Origin: Hyphobacterium sp. CCMP332
GTDB taxonomy: Bacteria; Pseudomonadota; Alphaproteobacteria; Caulobacterales; Maricaulaceae
Length of the DNA: 64,000 nucleotides
NCBI RefSeq assembly: GCF_014323565.1
Contig: NZ_CP058669.1
Location: 1,205,501 to 1,269,500, forward strand
Direction: 5' to 3'
Part shown: positions 9,261 through 18,054 of the stretch, one piece after another
Position numbering within the stretch: position 1 is the first letter of the stretch
Layout of the letters: every line of letters begins with the position of its first letter
Made by a program: the position numbers and the translations under genes
Notes under the pieces: generated by a model
The model's input: the letters and a program-made list of their open reading frames with translations, nothing else
What the model was told of the DNA's origin: nothing
Database searches by the model: none

Positions 9261-9315
9261 TGCGTCGCGATGTTGAGTCATGCGCCTTTCCGGCGGGTTA
9301 AGGAAAACCGGATCA

Positions 9316-9996
9316 ATGAGTGAAAATCACACAGAATGGGCAGTTTCCACAGGCTATGTGCCCTATCCGGAGGCCGTCGCCTTCATGGAAGCCCGCGCCG
9401 CGGCCATCGCCGCCGGTGACGCGCCCGAACTGGTGTGGATGCTGGAACATCCGCCTCTCTATACTGGGGGCACCAGCGCCAAGATCGAGGATCTGAAAGA
9501 TCCGGACAAATTCCCCGTTTTCGAGACCGGACGCGGCGGGGAATATACCTATCACGGGCCAGGACAGCGCGTCGGCTATGTCATGCTCGACCTGACAAGG
9601 CGCGGTCGCGATGCGCGCAAATTCGTTCAGGGGCTGGAAGACTGGATCATCGGCACGCTGGCCCAATTTGATGTCGAGGCGGACCGGCGGTGTGGCCGCG
9701 TCGGGGTCTGGGTCCATCGCCCGGACAAGGGCGTAGGCCATGAAGACAAGATCGCCGCCATCGGCGTGCGCTTGCGCCGCTGGGTGTCCTTCCACGGCAT
9801 CGCGTTCAACGTCGCGCCCGATCTCTCGCATTTCGACGGGATCACGCCCTGCGGCATCGCCGATCCGCGCTATGGCGTCACCAGTCTCGCCGACCTCGGG
9901 ATAGAAAAAAGCCTCGCCGAAACCGACGAGGCTTTCAGGAAATCATTCGAGACCGTCTTTGGTCCCGTCAGACGCGTTAACGCGCCTGAATTTTAG
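9316..9996 (+). CDS. lipB: Octanoyl-[acyl-carrier-protein]:protein N-octanoyltransferase LipB
   Basis: Transfers octanoate from acyl-ACP to lipoyl domains, the first step of lipoate synthesis in the cytosol. 226 residues from the ATG at 9316, which has AAGGA upstream; an in-frame start at 9280 lacks this. The signatures [21 protein letters not shown] and [11 protein letters not shown] are present, with catalytic Cys179 and the partner Lys145 in DKIAAIG. The gene is monocistronic and convergent with the first DUF805 gene, overlapping its 3' end by 4 nt. Confidence 0.95.
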   Translation: MSENHTEWAVSTGYVPYPEAVAFMEARAAAIAAGDAPELVWMLEHPPLYTGGTSAKIEDLKDPDKFPVFETGRGGEYTYHGPGQRVGYVMLDLTRRGRDARKFVQGLEDWIIGTLAQFDVEADRRCGRVGVWVHRPDKGVGHEDKIAAIGVRLRRWVSFHGIAFNVAPDLSHFDGITPCGIADPRYGVTSLADLGIEKSLAETDEAFRKSFETVFGPVRRVNAPEF

Positions 9997-10541
9997 TTTC
10001 TGGTCGTCTCCTCATTTGCCGGCGGCTGAACCGTAGGCTCCGGAGAAGGAGCCGGCTGGGTCGGCGCAGGAGCTGGCGACGGCGCGCGAGCCGGTGGAGG
10101 CCCAAACCGGTTCTCTCCGGCATCACCGGCCGAAACGCCAACCCAGATCGTGTAAATAATCCAGATCAGAAACCCGAGACCGCCGACCAGAAAAAGACTG
10201 CCTGAAGCGCCCAGAATAGCCGCGACATTCGCCTCGTCACTTCCGCCGCCATTGGCCATGGCCGCCATGATCGCCCCGCCCGCCAGCGCGAAGCCGACGA
10301 TACCGAGCAAGATTTGGACGGCCCACACCCCGCCATGTATCCAGGCCGTTTTACCCGCGTCATGAAGCCGTTTGCCGTAAACACAGACGCCGACATAGAT
10401 CAGAAAAAGACTGATCAGGAAGCCGAGAAAAGGAATGAATGTGGCAACGATATTGGACGCGATCAGAATGAGAATTCCGATCCAGTATTCCTGTTGCCCG
10501 ATGCGCCCGTTCGGGCTGAACAATACGTGAGACAAATTCAT
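9993..10541 (-). CDS. DUF805 membrane protein with proline-rich tail
   Basis: 182 residues. The N-terminal [15 protein letters not shown], the motif [13 protein letters not shown] and the closing GENRFGPPP are the hallmarks of DUF805 (YhaH-like) proteins of unknown function. About four membrane helices are visible. After residue 145 the chain is a Pro/Ala-rich cytosolic or periplasmic tail of about 35 residues. It is the last of three consecutive related genes on the minus strand (23 nt after the next). Confidence 0.85.
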   Translation of the reverse strand: MNLSHVLFSPNGRIGQQEYWIGILILIASNIVATFIPFLGFLISLFLIYVGVCVYGKRLHDAGKTAWIHGGVWAVQILLGIVGFALAGGAIMAAMANGGGSDEANVAAILGASGSLFLVGGLGFLIWIIYTIWVGVSAGDAGENRFGPPPARAPSPAPAPTQPAPSPEPTVQPPANEETTRN

Positions 10542-10564
10542 CTGCCAAAGTCCTCGTATTCTGG

Positions 10565-11047
10565 TTAGCTCAAGGGATTCATGGAGGTCGCATCAACCGG
10601 CGGCTCTCCATAGGCATTTGGCGCCGGATCACCCTTGACGAACTGATTCACAATGAACGCTGCGCCGAATTGAACGATGGCGGCGGAAATAATTCCCATA
10701 ATCACCATGCCGAGAGTTGCGCCCCCTACACCGCCGGTTGTTACGGCAGAAGAGATAAACATCGTCGCGATCAATCCGCCAATAACAATATTGGCAACGA
10801 TCATCCCGCCCAAAACCGCGAGGGTCCAGACGGCTGGCTTCCCTCCATCGTGAAAGCGTTTCGCGTAAATACAAAACATCGGATACAGGAGCACTATCGC
10901 CAGAAGTCCGATGAAAGAAATGACCATCGAAAGAATTTGGAGGATGAAATTGACTGCGAAAATCACGACTGTCCCCTGCATGAGGGACATGGGCCCGATG
11001 CGACCTTCGAAGGTCAGTAAAAGATTCTGTAATTTGGCGGTATCCAT
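10565..11047 (-). CDS. DUF805-like membrane protein, second of three
   Basis: 160 residues with the family start FEGRIGPMSLMQG and the diagnostic YAKRFHDGGKPAVW, and a closing DPAPNAYGEPP like the GENRFG end of its neighbour. About four membrane helices. The KR-x-H-D-x-GK core is shared with the gene at 9993-10541, suggesting a tandem duplication. Function unknown; no enzyme motif seen. Confidence 0.8.
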   Translation of the reverse strand: MDTAKLQNLLLTFEGRIGPMSLMQGTVVIFAVNFILQILSMVISFIGLLAIVLLYPMFCIYAKRFHDGGKPAVWTLAVLGGMIVANIVIGGLIATMFISSAVTTGGVGGATLGMVIMGIISAAIVQFGAAFIVNQFVKGDPAPNAYGEPPVDATSMNPLS

Positions 11048-11119
11048 AGGATTGGCCTCCCCAGCCGGCTACTAAAGGCCCTACCCTGCGAGGGGAGACC
11101 TCGCCTTGTCAATCGCTTA

Positions 11120-11668
11120 TCAGGCGTTTTCGGCTTCGTCCTCGGACTTCATCGACATAAACCATAACCCGAACAGGAATGTCGTGCCCCAAAAGGCCGC
11201 AAATCCAGCCCAGGCGGCAGGTTGAACCATACCGAGCGCCATTTCGGGGCGCTCCTCTATCCAGGCCTGAAACTCCGCCTGAAACGCCGGATCCTGCGCG
11301 ACCGTTTGCAAATCCCGGCCGACGGATTCGGCGTATTCGCCCATCATGCCGAACGACGCGACCGCCACCATGATGCCGGCTCCGATCAGGCTGATAACGG
11401 CGGCGAGAATGACCGGCAGCAAAAACAGCATCACGCCCTCACCGGCATCCCGGCGGCGATTGATGAAGAGAAAAGAAACAAAAACCAGCATCAAAACGGA
11501 CAGACCCAAGGAGATTCTTCCGAAACCCTCTCCGCCGCCGTCAGCGCCGATCAACGACAATCCATACCAGGTTTTCGCACCGTCCAGCACGGCCAGAATG
11601 ATCAGCCCGATCAGAAACGCCATCGGCGCTGCGCGCTGGGTCGGTGTTACAATTGCGAGTGGATTCAT
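11120..11668 (-). CDS. Diverged DUF805-like membrane protein, first of three
   Basis: 182 residues with about four membrane helices. The family core is reduced to INRRRDAGEG at residues about 69-78, and the N-terminal FxGR motif is missing, so it is a more distant relative of the two following genes. A loop of about 45 residues (EYAESVGRDLQTVAQDPAFQ onward) precedes the last helix. It begins the three-gene minus-strand group (72 nt before the next gene). Assignment to DUF805 rests on the RRDAG motif, helix count and position. Confidence 0.6.
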   Translation of the reverse strand: MNPLAIVTPTQRAAPMAFLIGLIILAVLDGAKTWYGLSLIGADGGGEGFGRISLGLSVLMLVFVSFLFINRRRDAGEGVMLFLLPVILAAVISLIGAGIMVAVASFGMMGEYAESVGRDLQTVAQDPAFQAEFQAWIEERPEMALGMVQPAAWAGFAAFWGTTFLFGLWFMSMKSEDEAENA

Positions 11669-11761
11669 GATCTCTATCCCTGTCTAGTCTGTTAAATCCC
11701 GGCATTCAGCTAGCCGCCAATCAAAGGCGTTGCTAGCGGGACGCTTGTTTCAGCGGTCCCG

Positions 11762-13786
11762 CTATTCAAATTCGACCAGCAATTCATCGGCCGACACCGA
11801 CTGGCCTGCCTCAACCTCGATGGACTTGATGATTCCGTCCATTTCGGCGCGGATGACATTTTCCATTTTCATGGCCTCGACCACCAGAAGCGGTTCGCCC
11901 ACCTTCACATCCTGCCCCACTTCCGCTTCCAGTTTCACCACAAGCCCGGGCATCGGGCTGGTGATCTGCTTGGCTGAGGCGCCGACATCCTTGATTGGAA
12001 GCAGGGCGTGCAGATCCGCCGAGCGGTGCGTGGCCACGATAGCGGTCGTTGAATACCCGCGGTGGCGCAAGCGTAGGCCTTCCGTCAGATTCTTGAACTC
12101 GACGGCGAAATGCTCGCCATCAAGCGTGCCGTCAAAGACATGCTCGCCCGGCAACCACGCGCTTTCAAACTCGATCGGCTTGCCGCCCAGCTCGGGCAGC
12201 CAGACCTTGGCCGGTGTGCCGCCGCCAATCGCCTCGTCCGGCAGATCGATCTCGACCAGAATCCGCTCGCCATCGACCAGCACTTCCCACTCCTCGGCAT
12301 GGATGCGCGGCGGCGGTGTCATCCGGCCCGACGTCCGGGCGGCGCGGCGCGCATAGACAGTGTGGATGAAGGCGGCCGTTCCGGCGATCATCCGCGTTTG
12401 CAGCTCGGAGGGCTCTGTCCCGGCAAAACCGTCCGGGAATTTCTGGGCGATATAGCCGGTATGGATATCACCGGCGCGGAAATCCTCTTCCTCGAGGCAA
12501 GCGGCCAGGAAGGGCGCATTCGATTGCAGGCCTTCCACATGATAGCGATCAAGGCCTTCCAGCAAGGTATCGATCGCGATCTCGCGGGTTTTTCCGTGGG
12601 CCACGACCTTAGCAATCATCGGATCATAGAAGAGCGAGATTTCATCGCCCTCGCGCACACCCGAATCGATGCGCAGCGTGCCCTCGCCCAGCGCGCCTTC
12701 GGCCGGTTCGGAATAGCGTTTCAGGCGGCCAATGGACGGCAGGAAGCCGCGATAGGGATCTTCGGCATAGAGCCGCGCTTCAACGGCCCAGCCATTGATC
12801 TTGACGTCCTTCTGGCGCAGCTGGAGTTTTTCACCCGCCGCAACGCGGATCATCTGCTCGACCAGGTCGATCCCGTGGGTCATCTCGGTAACCGGGTGCT
12901 CCACCTGCAGGCGGGTATTCATCTCGAGAAAATAGAAATTCCGGTCTTCATCGACGATGAACTCCACCGTCCCGGCACTGTCATAATTGACCGCTTTCGA
13001 CAGCGCGATGGCCTGCGCGCCCATGGCTTCGCGCGTGGCCTTGTCGAGGAAGGGCGATGGTGCCTCCTCCAGAACTTTCTGATTGCGGCGCTGTACCGAA
13101 CATTCGCGCTCGTCCAGATGGATCACATTGCCATGACGATCGCCCAGTACCTGGATCTCGATATGGCGCGGGCGCTCGATGAATTTCTCGATGAAAATCC
13201 GCTCATCCCCGAAAGAGGACTTCGCCTCATTGCGGGCGGACTGGAAGCCTTCGCGCGCTTCGCTGTCGGAATAGGCAATGCGCATACCCTTGCCACCACC
13301 GCCCGCTGACGCCTTGATCATCACCGGATAGCCGATTTCCGCTGAAATCCGCGCGGCCTCTTCGGCGTCCTCGATCAGGCCCATATGCCCGGGCACGGTG
13401 CTGACATCGGCCTCGGCGGCGAATTTCTTGGACGTGATCTTGTCGCCCATCGCCTCGATGGCGTGCACATTCGGGCCGATCCACTCAATCCCGGCCTCTT
13501 TCAGCGCAATGGCGAATTTGGGATTCTCGGACAGAAAGCCGAAACCGGGATGGACCGCATCCGCGCCGGTCTGACGGGCGACCTCGATGATCTTGTCGAT
13601 CAACAAATAGCTTTCGCCGGGCGCAGAGGGGCCAATGAAAACAGCCTCATCGGCCATGTCCACCGCTTTCGAACCCGCATCAGCTTCGGAATAGACGGCG
13701 ACCGTCCGGATCCCCATACGCCGACAGGTCTTGATAACGCGCACAGCAATTTCGCCGCGATTGGCGATCAGAATTTTCTCGAACAT
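11762..13786 (-). CDS. pccA: Propionyl-CoA carboxylase alpha subunit (biotin carboxylase + BCCP)
   Basis: 674 residues starting MFEKILIANRGEIAVRVIKT. I chose the ATG at 13786 because homologues begin here; an upstream extension of 21 codons is not conserved. The biotin carboxylase domain (1-450) has the ATP loop KASAGGGGKGMRI and the catalytic ERDCS-like DERECSVQRRNQK and EMNTRLQVEHPVTE. The BT domain follows, and the C-terminal biotinyl domain carries VVEAMKMENV with biotinylated Lys640. It carboxylates biotin for conversion of propionyl-CoA to methylmalonyl-CoA. The partner pccB lies 4.3 kb upstream on the same strand, not adjacent. Confidence 0.93.
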   Translation of the reverse strand: MFEKILIANRGEIAVRVIKTCRRMGIRTVAVYSEADAGSKAVDMADEAVFIGPSAPGESYLLIDKIIEVARQTGADAVHPGFGFLSENPKFAIALKEAGIEWIGPNVHAIEAMGDKITSKKFAAEADVSTVPGHMGLIEDAEEAARISAEIGYPVMIKASAGGGGKGMRIAYSDSEAREGFQSARNEAKSSFGDERIFIEKFIERPRHIEIQVLGDRHGNVIHLDERECSVQRRNQKVLEEAPSPFLDKATREAMGAQAIALSKAVNYDSAGTVEFIVDEDRNFYFLEMNTRLQVEHPVTEMTHGIDLVEQMIRVAAGEKLQLRQKDVKINGWAVEARLYAEDPYRGFLPSIGRLKRYSEPAEGALGEGTLRIDSGVREGDEISLFYDPMIAKVVAHGKTREIAIDTLLEGLDRYHVEGLQSNAPFLAACLEEEDFRAGDIHTGYIAQKFPDGFAGTEPSELQTRMIAGTAAFIHTVYARRAARTSGRMTPPPRIHAEEWEVLVDGERILVEIDLPDEAIGGGTPAKVWLPELGGKPIEFESAWLPGEHVFDGTLDGEHFAVEFKNLTEGLRLRHRGYSTTAIVATHRSADLHALLPIKDVGASAKQITSPMPGLVVKLEAEVGQDVKVGEPLLVVEAMKMENVIRAEMDGIIKSIEVEAGQSVSADELLVEFE

Positions 13787-13865
13787 GAAAGCCCTTTTTT
13801 GTCGCCCCGGATGAAGTGTTTGGAACGGTTTACCGTGCTTGTCGCGCAAGGGGCAAGTGAGGAGG

Positions 13866-14321
13866 CTAGTCCGGGCTGTTTCGTAACCGGTCCAGCCAGT
13901 CCATTTCCATGGTCCGGATCCGGCTGATGACCGACACCATAAAGGCCGTGGACCAGCCGATCAAAAGGAAACCATTAAAGCTTTCCAGCGCGCCCAGAAT
14001 CCGCCAGCGGCCCTCGATCACCAATTCTCCGAACCCGACGGTCGTGAAGGTGGAGATGGAAAAATAGAGTGCCTCTTCCATGTCGTTGAAAACGCCCAGA
14101 ACCAAATAGAGCGCCGCATAGAGCCACATCTCCAGACCGTGTATCGCCACCAGGCCCAGAACCGTCAGGATAATGAATCCCGCCTGCCCCAGACGCGAAT
14201 GAAAGGGCCGCAAGCGTGGTGACCGCGCCTGCAGAAACGCCATCAGGCCGAGCAGGCCCACCATATGGATCACCACGGTCAGCGTGATCATGGCGGCGGA
14301 GACGATGAGAGACGACAACAT
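13866..14321 (-). CDS. Two-pore-domain-type ion channel (potassium channel filter) protein
   Basis: 151 residues with an N-terminal helix (4-30), a second helix about 46-75, a pore helix and the filter TTVGFGEL at 93-100, and a last helix about 110-130. TVGFG is the potassium selectivity sequence of the Ion_trans_2 family (PF07885). No RCK or cyclic-nucleotide domain is present, so gating is unknown. The gene starts 70 nt from a divergent membrane-protein gene. Confidence 0.85.
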   Translation of the reverse strand: MLSSLIVSAAMITLTVVIHMVGLLGLMAFLQARSPRLRPFHSRLGQAGFIILTVLGLVAIHGLEMWLYAALYLVLGVFNDMEEALYFSISTFTTVGFGELVIEGRWRILGALESFNGFLLIGWSTAFMVSVISRIRTMEMDWLDRLRNSPD

Positions 14322-14391
14322 GGATCGCAGCTTACCCCGCTTCCCATTATGACCGATAGCGATAAGTTGACGCGCCAGTCAGGGAAGATCA

Positions 14392-15249
14392 ATGAGCCAT
14401 CCGATTCACAAATACTCCGCCCTCGCCCGCCCCGTTGAACCGCAATACCCCACCAATCTGGCGGTCATCATTCTTTTGCCGCTTGTCGCCATCGGTCTGT
14501 TTGCGTGGCTGGCGTTTGACGGCTCGGGCATGGGCGAGGCTGGCAAGGCCGGACTATTCGGTGCGCTCGCGGCCTTCCTCGCCTGGGCGCTCGGCCGCGA
14601 AATGGACCCGGATCACAATGCCACCGCCTTCATTGCCATGGCGCTGACGGTCTTGCTCGCAGGCCTTGGTTACGGGTTTGACCTTCTGACCCTGGGCGCG
14701 CTGATGTTCGCCGTACGGCTGGTGAACCGGACCGTCGGGCCGCAAGCCAAAGTCGGCGATCTCATCACGCTGGTCCTGTTGAATCTCGGCGCGGTATTTG
14801 TCGAGGGCGCCTGGTGGATGCCCTTCCTCTCCGTCATTGCGCTGGCCGTTGACGAGTTTTTCGAGCGCAGCAATCTGACCCAGAGACTGGCCATTCCGGC
14901 GCTTCTGGTGATGGGCTTGTCGGCCTTCTTAGTCGGCGATGGCGTTGATTTCTCGGTGATGGAATCGCTGGTTCGCGGCTGGATCGTGACCGTTGTGGTC
15001 GTCGCCCTCATGGTCGGCGGCACGATTTTCAATACCGAAGAAATCCTGGCGCCCATGGACGTGCTGGGAAGCCCGTGCAATTGCCGCCGGGTTCAGGCCG
15101 GCATGGCGCTGATCCTTCTGGCTGCGATTTGCAGCCTGCTGGGCGGACAGGAAAGCCTTGCCGCCAATCTTGCCATCCTTGCCGTGCTCGCGGCCAGCCT
15201 TGTCGGCCGGAATATCGAGCTCGGCAAGGGCGACAAAGAGGCCGCCTAG
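14392..15249 (+). CDS. Polytopic membrane protein of unknown function
   Basis: 285 residues with eight or nine hydrophobic segments spread over residues 22-275 and short charged loops (for example EFFERSNLTQR and FNTEEILAPMD). I do not recognise the family. It runs opposite to the channel gene and its last 4 nt overlap the 3' end of the convergent YVTN gene. Only topology can be stated. Confidence 0.65.
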   Translation: MSHPIHKYSALARPVEPQYPTNLAVIILLPLVAIGLFAWLAFDGSGMGEAGKAGLFGALAAFLAWALGREMDPDHNATAFIAMALTVLLAGLGYGFDLLTLGALMFAVRLVNRTVGPQAKVGDLITLVLLNLGAVFVEGAWWMPFLSVIALAVDEFFERSNLTQRLAIPALLVMGLSAFLVGDGVDFSVMESLVRGWIVTVVVVALMVGGTIFNTEEILAPMDVLGSPCNCRRVQAGMALILLAAICSLLGGQESLAANLAILAVLAASLVGRNIELGKGDKEAA

Positions 15250-16205
15250 CGCACCGCCCAGGCCAGACCGTCCGGCTCGTCGCCGGTCGGGATCTGGTCA
15301 ATCACCTCGCGCGACGCCGTATCGATCACGGTGACGAAATCGTCCTGCGTGTTGGCGATAAACACGCGTTCGCCATCTGGCGACATCAGCAGGCCGATCG
15401 GGACCGCGCCGACATCAATCGTCGCCAGCAATTCGCGGCTTTCAGCGTGGAAGACGGCAACCTGATTGGACGTGCCGTTCGAAACCCAGACCTCCCCGCC
15501 ATCGGGCGTGAATTTCGCCCGGATCGGAAGGGTTCCGCCCGAGGAAAAACTCTCCAGAACCGTGTCCGTGGCCACATCAATCACCGAAATGGTATTCGCC
15601 GCCCGGTTGGTCACCCAGACCTCCCTGCCGTCCGGAGAAACATCAATGCCCTCCGCTCCGGCGCCGGTCGGTATGGTCCTCACCTCACCGGAATTGCGAT
15701 CAATAACCGTCACTGATCCCGAGCCGATATTGGCAATGTAGAGCTTTGAGCCGTCCGGCGTCGGCACCAGCTGGTGCGAGACGCGTTGCCCCGTTTCCCA
15801 GACATTCGTCAGCTCGCCAGTCTCGGTCGACAATTCGACCACCGTGCCGCTGGTCTCCGTCGTGGCCCAGACAAGGGCGCCGTCAGGCGAGACCCAGATG
15901 CCGTGCGGACCGCGATTGCCGCCCAGATCCCAGACATCGGTCCGCATCGCGGTGTCGAGATCCACAACAGAGATGGTCGTGCCTTGAGCGCCGCCATAAT
16001 CCGACACATAGGCCGTTCGGCCATCCGGAGAGACATAGACTTCATGCGGATTGGCCCCGACGCTGACCTGTCCGTCCGGCTCATAACTGGCCGCATCAAG
16101 AATGGAGATGGTGTCTTCGCCCTTGTTGACGACGACGATCTGGTCAGCCGCCATTGCGCCGGTGGCGGAAAGAATGGCGGCAAGTCCGGCATAGGTCAGT
16201 TTCAT
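15246..16205 (-). CDS. Periplasmic YVTN/YncE-type beta-propeller protein
   Basis: 319 residues with a signal peptide (MKLTYAGLAAILSATGAMAA). About seven repeats of roughly 42 residues follow, each with a V.VIDRNSGEV/ISVIDVATDT strand, then a (V/I)-x-P-T/V-G-x-x-P-x-(G/E) turn and xSPDGxxVWV(T/S)N. This YVTN pattern is common in secreted propellers near metabolic or metal genes. No catalytic residue can be assigned. It may bind a small ligand or act as a scaffold. Confidence 0.82.
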   Translation of the reverse strand: MKLTYAGLAAILSATGAMAADQIVVVNKGEDTISILDAASYEPDGQVSVGANPHEVYVSPDGRTAYVSDYGGAQGTTISVVDLDTAMRTDVWDLGGNRGPHGIWVSPDGALVWATTETSGTVVELSTETGELTNVWETGQRVSHQLVPTPDGSKLYIANIGSGSVTVIDRNSGEVRTIPTGAGAEGIDVSPDGREVWVTNRAANTISVIDVATDTVLESFSSGGTLPIRAKFTPDGGEVWVSNGTSNQVAVFHAESRELLATIDVGAVPIGLLMSPDGERVFIANTQDDFVTVIDTASREVIDQIPTGDEPDGLAWAVR

Positions 16206-16318
16206 TTCAATACTCCCCGTGAATCATCTTCGTTCGAAATGTTGATCGGCGGGCTGATTTGCAAGAGGCACCGGGATCACGGCTTTGCGATCCCGCTGTA
16301 GCGGTGTAATTTGGTCAC

Positions 16319-17200
16319 ATGAACACCATGACCCTCTCCGACGCCCTCACCCGCGACGAATTGCGGGACATGTCCCGTGCCTCCGACTGGCGCGGCGCGC
16401 TGATGCTGGCCGGCGATTTCGCACTGGTGGCCGTCGCCTTTGCGCTGGCCATCTGGTCGCCCTGGCTGGCGCCGGTCTCGATCGCTCTTCTGGCCGGGCG
16501 GCAACTGGCGTTCGCCATTGTCATGCATGATTGCGCGCATCGTTCGCTGTTCCGGACCAAATGGCTGAACGAATTCGCTGGCAAGTGGATTGGGGGCGCG
16601 GCGATTGATGCGCCCTTCCTCGCCTATCGCGATTATCACATGAAGCACCACAAATATGCCGGCACGCCGGACGATCCCGATCATGTCCTGGTCGAGGGCT
16701 ATCCCGTCACCAAAGACAGCCTGCGCCGGAAATTCATTCGCGATTTTACCGGCCAGACCTTTGTGAAAGAGCTCGCCTTCTCCTGGAAAGACGCGACCTT
16801 TGCCGGCAAATTGCCCTTCCTCGTATTCCAGGCAGTGATGATCGGCGCGCTCGCTCTGGCCGGAGCCGTCTGGGCGATTGCGCTGTGGTGGGCGGCGCGG
16901 ATTTTCGTCTTCCCGGCCATCCTGCGCCTGCGCAATATCGGCGAGCATGGCGTCGCCCTGGACCGCTATGATCCGGAGCCGCGCCGCAACACCCACACGA
17001 CGAAGGCGAACTGGCTGGAGCGGGTCCTCGTGGCCCCCAACCACGTCCATTATCACCTCGAACACCACATGTTCGCCGCCGTCCCTCCCTATCACCTGCC
17101 GCGCCTGCACCGCACACTGGCCAACCGCGGCTATTTCGAAGGGTTTGATTGCATCAGCCCGGGCTATGGCACAGTGATCCGCAAGGCGGTGCGAAGATAA
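16319..17200 (+). CDS. Membrane fatty acid desaturase family protein
   Basis: 293 residues with the three His boxes of the di-iron desaturase/hydroxylase family: HDCAH (70-74), H-x-x-HH at 107-111 in YHMKHHKYAG, and HLEHH at 246-250 in NHVHYHLEHHMFAAVP. Four hydrophobic segments flank them. It should insert a double bond or hydroxyl into a lipid acyl chain or carotenoid-like substrate. The HDCAH/HMKHH/HLEHH combination is common in fatty acid desaturases. It starts 113 nt from the divergent YVTN gene. Confidence 0.88.
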   Translation: MNTMTLSDALTRDELRDMSRASDWRGALMLAGDFALVAVAFALAIWSPWLAPVSIALLAGRQLAFAIVMHDCAHRSLFRTKWLNEFAGKWIGGAAIDAPFLAYRDYHMKHHKYAGTPDDPDHVLVEGYPVTKDSLRRKFIRDFTGQTFVKELAFSWKDATFAGKLPFLVFQAVMIGALALAGAVWAIALWWAARIFVFPAILRLRNIGEHGVALDRYDPEPRRNTHTTKANWLERVLVAPNHVHYHLEHHMFAAVPPYHLPRLHRTLANRGYFEGFDCISPGYGTVIRKAVRR

Positions 17201-17221
17201 TTATCTGAACCACCACACTCC

Positions 17222-17497
17222 GGGGGCCTTCGGGCTTGCCTGTCCTCGACCCTGATCGGGGAAGCAGGAGGTCCATCTTTTCACAATCGATGGATGCCCG
17301 GATCAAGTCCGGGCACCCCGGGAAAGAGGTGAATTAAGAGGGAAGAATACAACACCGGGGCCCTCGGGCTCGATCCGGGGGTCCATCTTTCCATAATCGA
17401 TGGATGCCCGGGTCAGGCCCGGGCACCCCGGGGTGAAGTGTATTTACTGGGAAAAGACAACTCCGGGGCCTTCGGACTTGATCCGGAGGTCCATCTG
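17222..17497. repeat. Three palindromic intergenic repeat copies upstream of the GIY-YIG gene
   Basis: This stretch holds no gene. Two near-complete copies (about 17222-17321 and 17355-17434) and one half copy (17463-17497) share the order CCGGGGCC(T/C)TCGG, then GGAGGTCCATCT or GGGGGTCCATCT, then TCGATGGATGCCCGG and the palindrome GCCCGGGTCAGGCCCGGGC with a closing CACCCCGGG. The first copy carries an extra insertion of about 20-30 bases. Each unit can fold on either strand. Similar GATGCCCGGATCAAGTCCGG units are widespread in alphaproteobacterial spacers. Confidence 0.85.
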
Positions 17498-17549
17498 AAA
17501 AAATCTACAACACCTTGACGTGCGCGACACGGCAACAACTAATAATTGC

Positions 17550-17843
17550 ATGCCCGCCTATACCTACATCCTGGCCTCGAAACCCTATGGCACGCTCTTT
17601 GTCGGCTCGACCGGTGATCTCGCCCAACGGATATGGGAACACAGAACCGGCGAAGGCTCGATCTTCTGCCAGAAATACAAGGTGTTCACACTCGTCTATT
17701 TCGAGCAATTCGACCGGACGCAGGAGGCCATTGCCTGCGAGCGCCGCTGGAAGAAATGGAAGCGGGACTGGAAAATCGACCTCGTCAACGCGCACAATCC
17801 GGACTGGTCAGACTGGTATGATGAATTGCAAAACTGGCTCTAA
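17550..17843 (+). CDS. Single-domain GIY-YIG nuclease family protein
   Basis: 97 residues starting MPAYTYILASKPYGTLFVGS. The GIY and YIG elements appear as YIL and FVG, as in the UPF0213/YhbQ-like branch. The conserved Arg and Glu-helix are visible in DLAQRIWEHRTGEGSIF, and a basic stretch ACERRWKKWKRDWK follows. I prefer the ATG at 17550 over a GTG at 17520. GIY-YIG domains cut DNA at structured or specific sites. The cell function of this branch is not established. The gene lies between two sets of palindromic repeats. Confidence 0.85.
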   Translation: MPAYTYILASKPYGTLFVGSTGDLAQRIWEHRTGEGSIFCQKYKVFTLVYFEQFDRTQEAIACERRWKKWKRDWKIDLVNAHNPDWSDWYDELQNWL

Positions 17844-17882
17844 TTCCGGCTGTCGCGCGCCTGACATTCAATTCGAGTCAAA

Positions 17883-18050
17883 ACCCGGGGCCTTCGGGCT
17901 CGCCCTGAGGGGCCATCTATTCAAGCTTGATGGATACCCGGGTCAAGCCCGGGCACCCCGGGGAGTTCATTTCACTTCAATTCCAATAATTCCGGGTCCC
18001 TCGGGCTCGACCCGAGGGTCCATCTACTCAATATCAATGGATACCCGGGC
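17883..18050. repeat. Palindromic repeat copies downstream of the GIY-YIG gene
   Basis: One full copy (about 17883-17963) with CCGGGGCCTTCGGGCTCG, GGCCATCT, TTGATGGATACCCGG and GTCAAGCCCGGGCACCCCGG, and a second copy (17985-18050) with TCCGGGTCCCTCGGGCTCGA and ATGGATACCCGGGCAC. The second copy stops within 5 nt of the pccB stop codon, so its last half is missing. No gene is present here. Confidence 0.82.
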
Positions 18051-18054
18051 ACTT

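Noticed and set aside
12110-13309. Plus-strand frame of 399 codons opposite pccA
   Set aside because: Mirror of a strongly biased coding strand; no ribosome site or family pattern.
17200-18054. CRISPR array
   Set aside because: Repeats are few, of unequal length and spacing, partly truncated, and are self-complementary intergenic elements with a gene between them; there are no cas genes.
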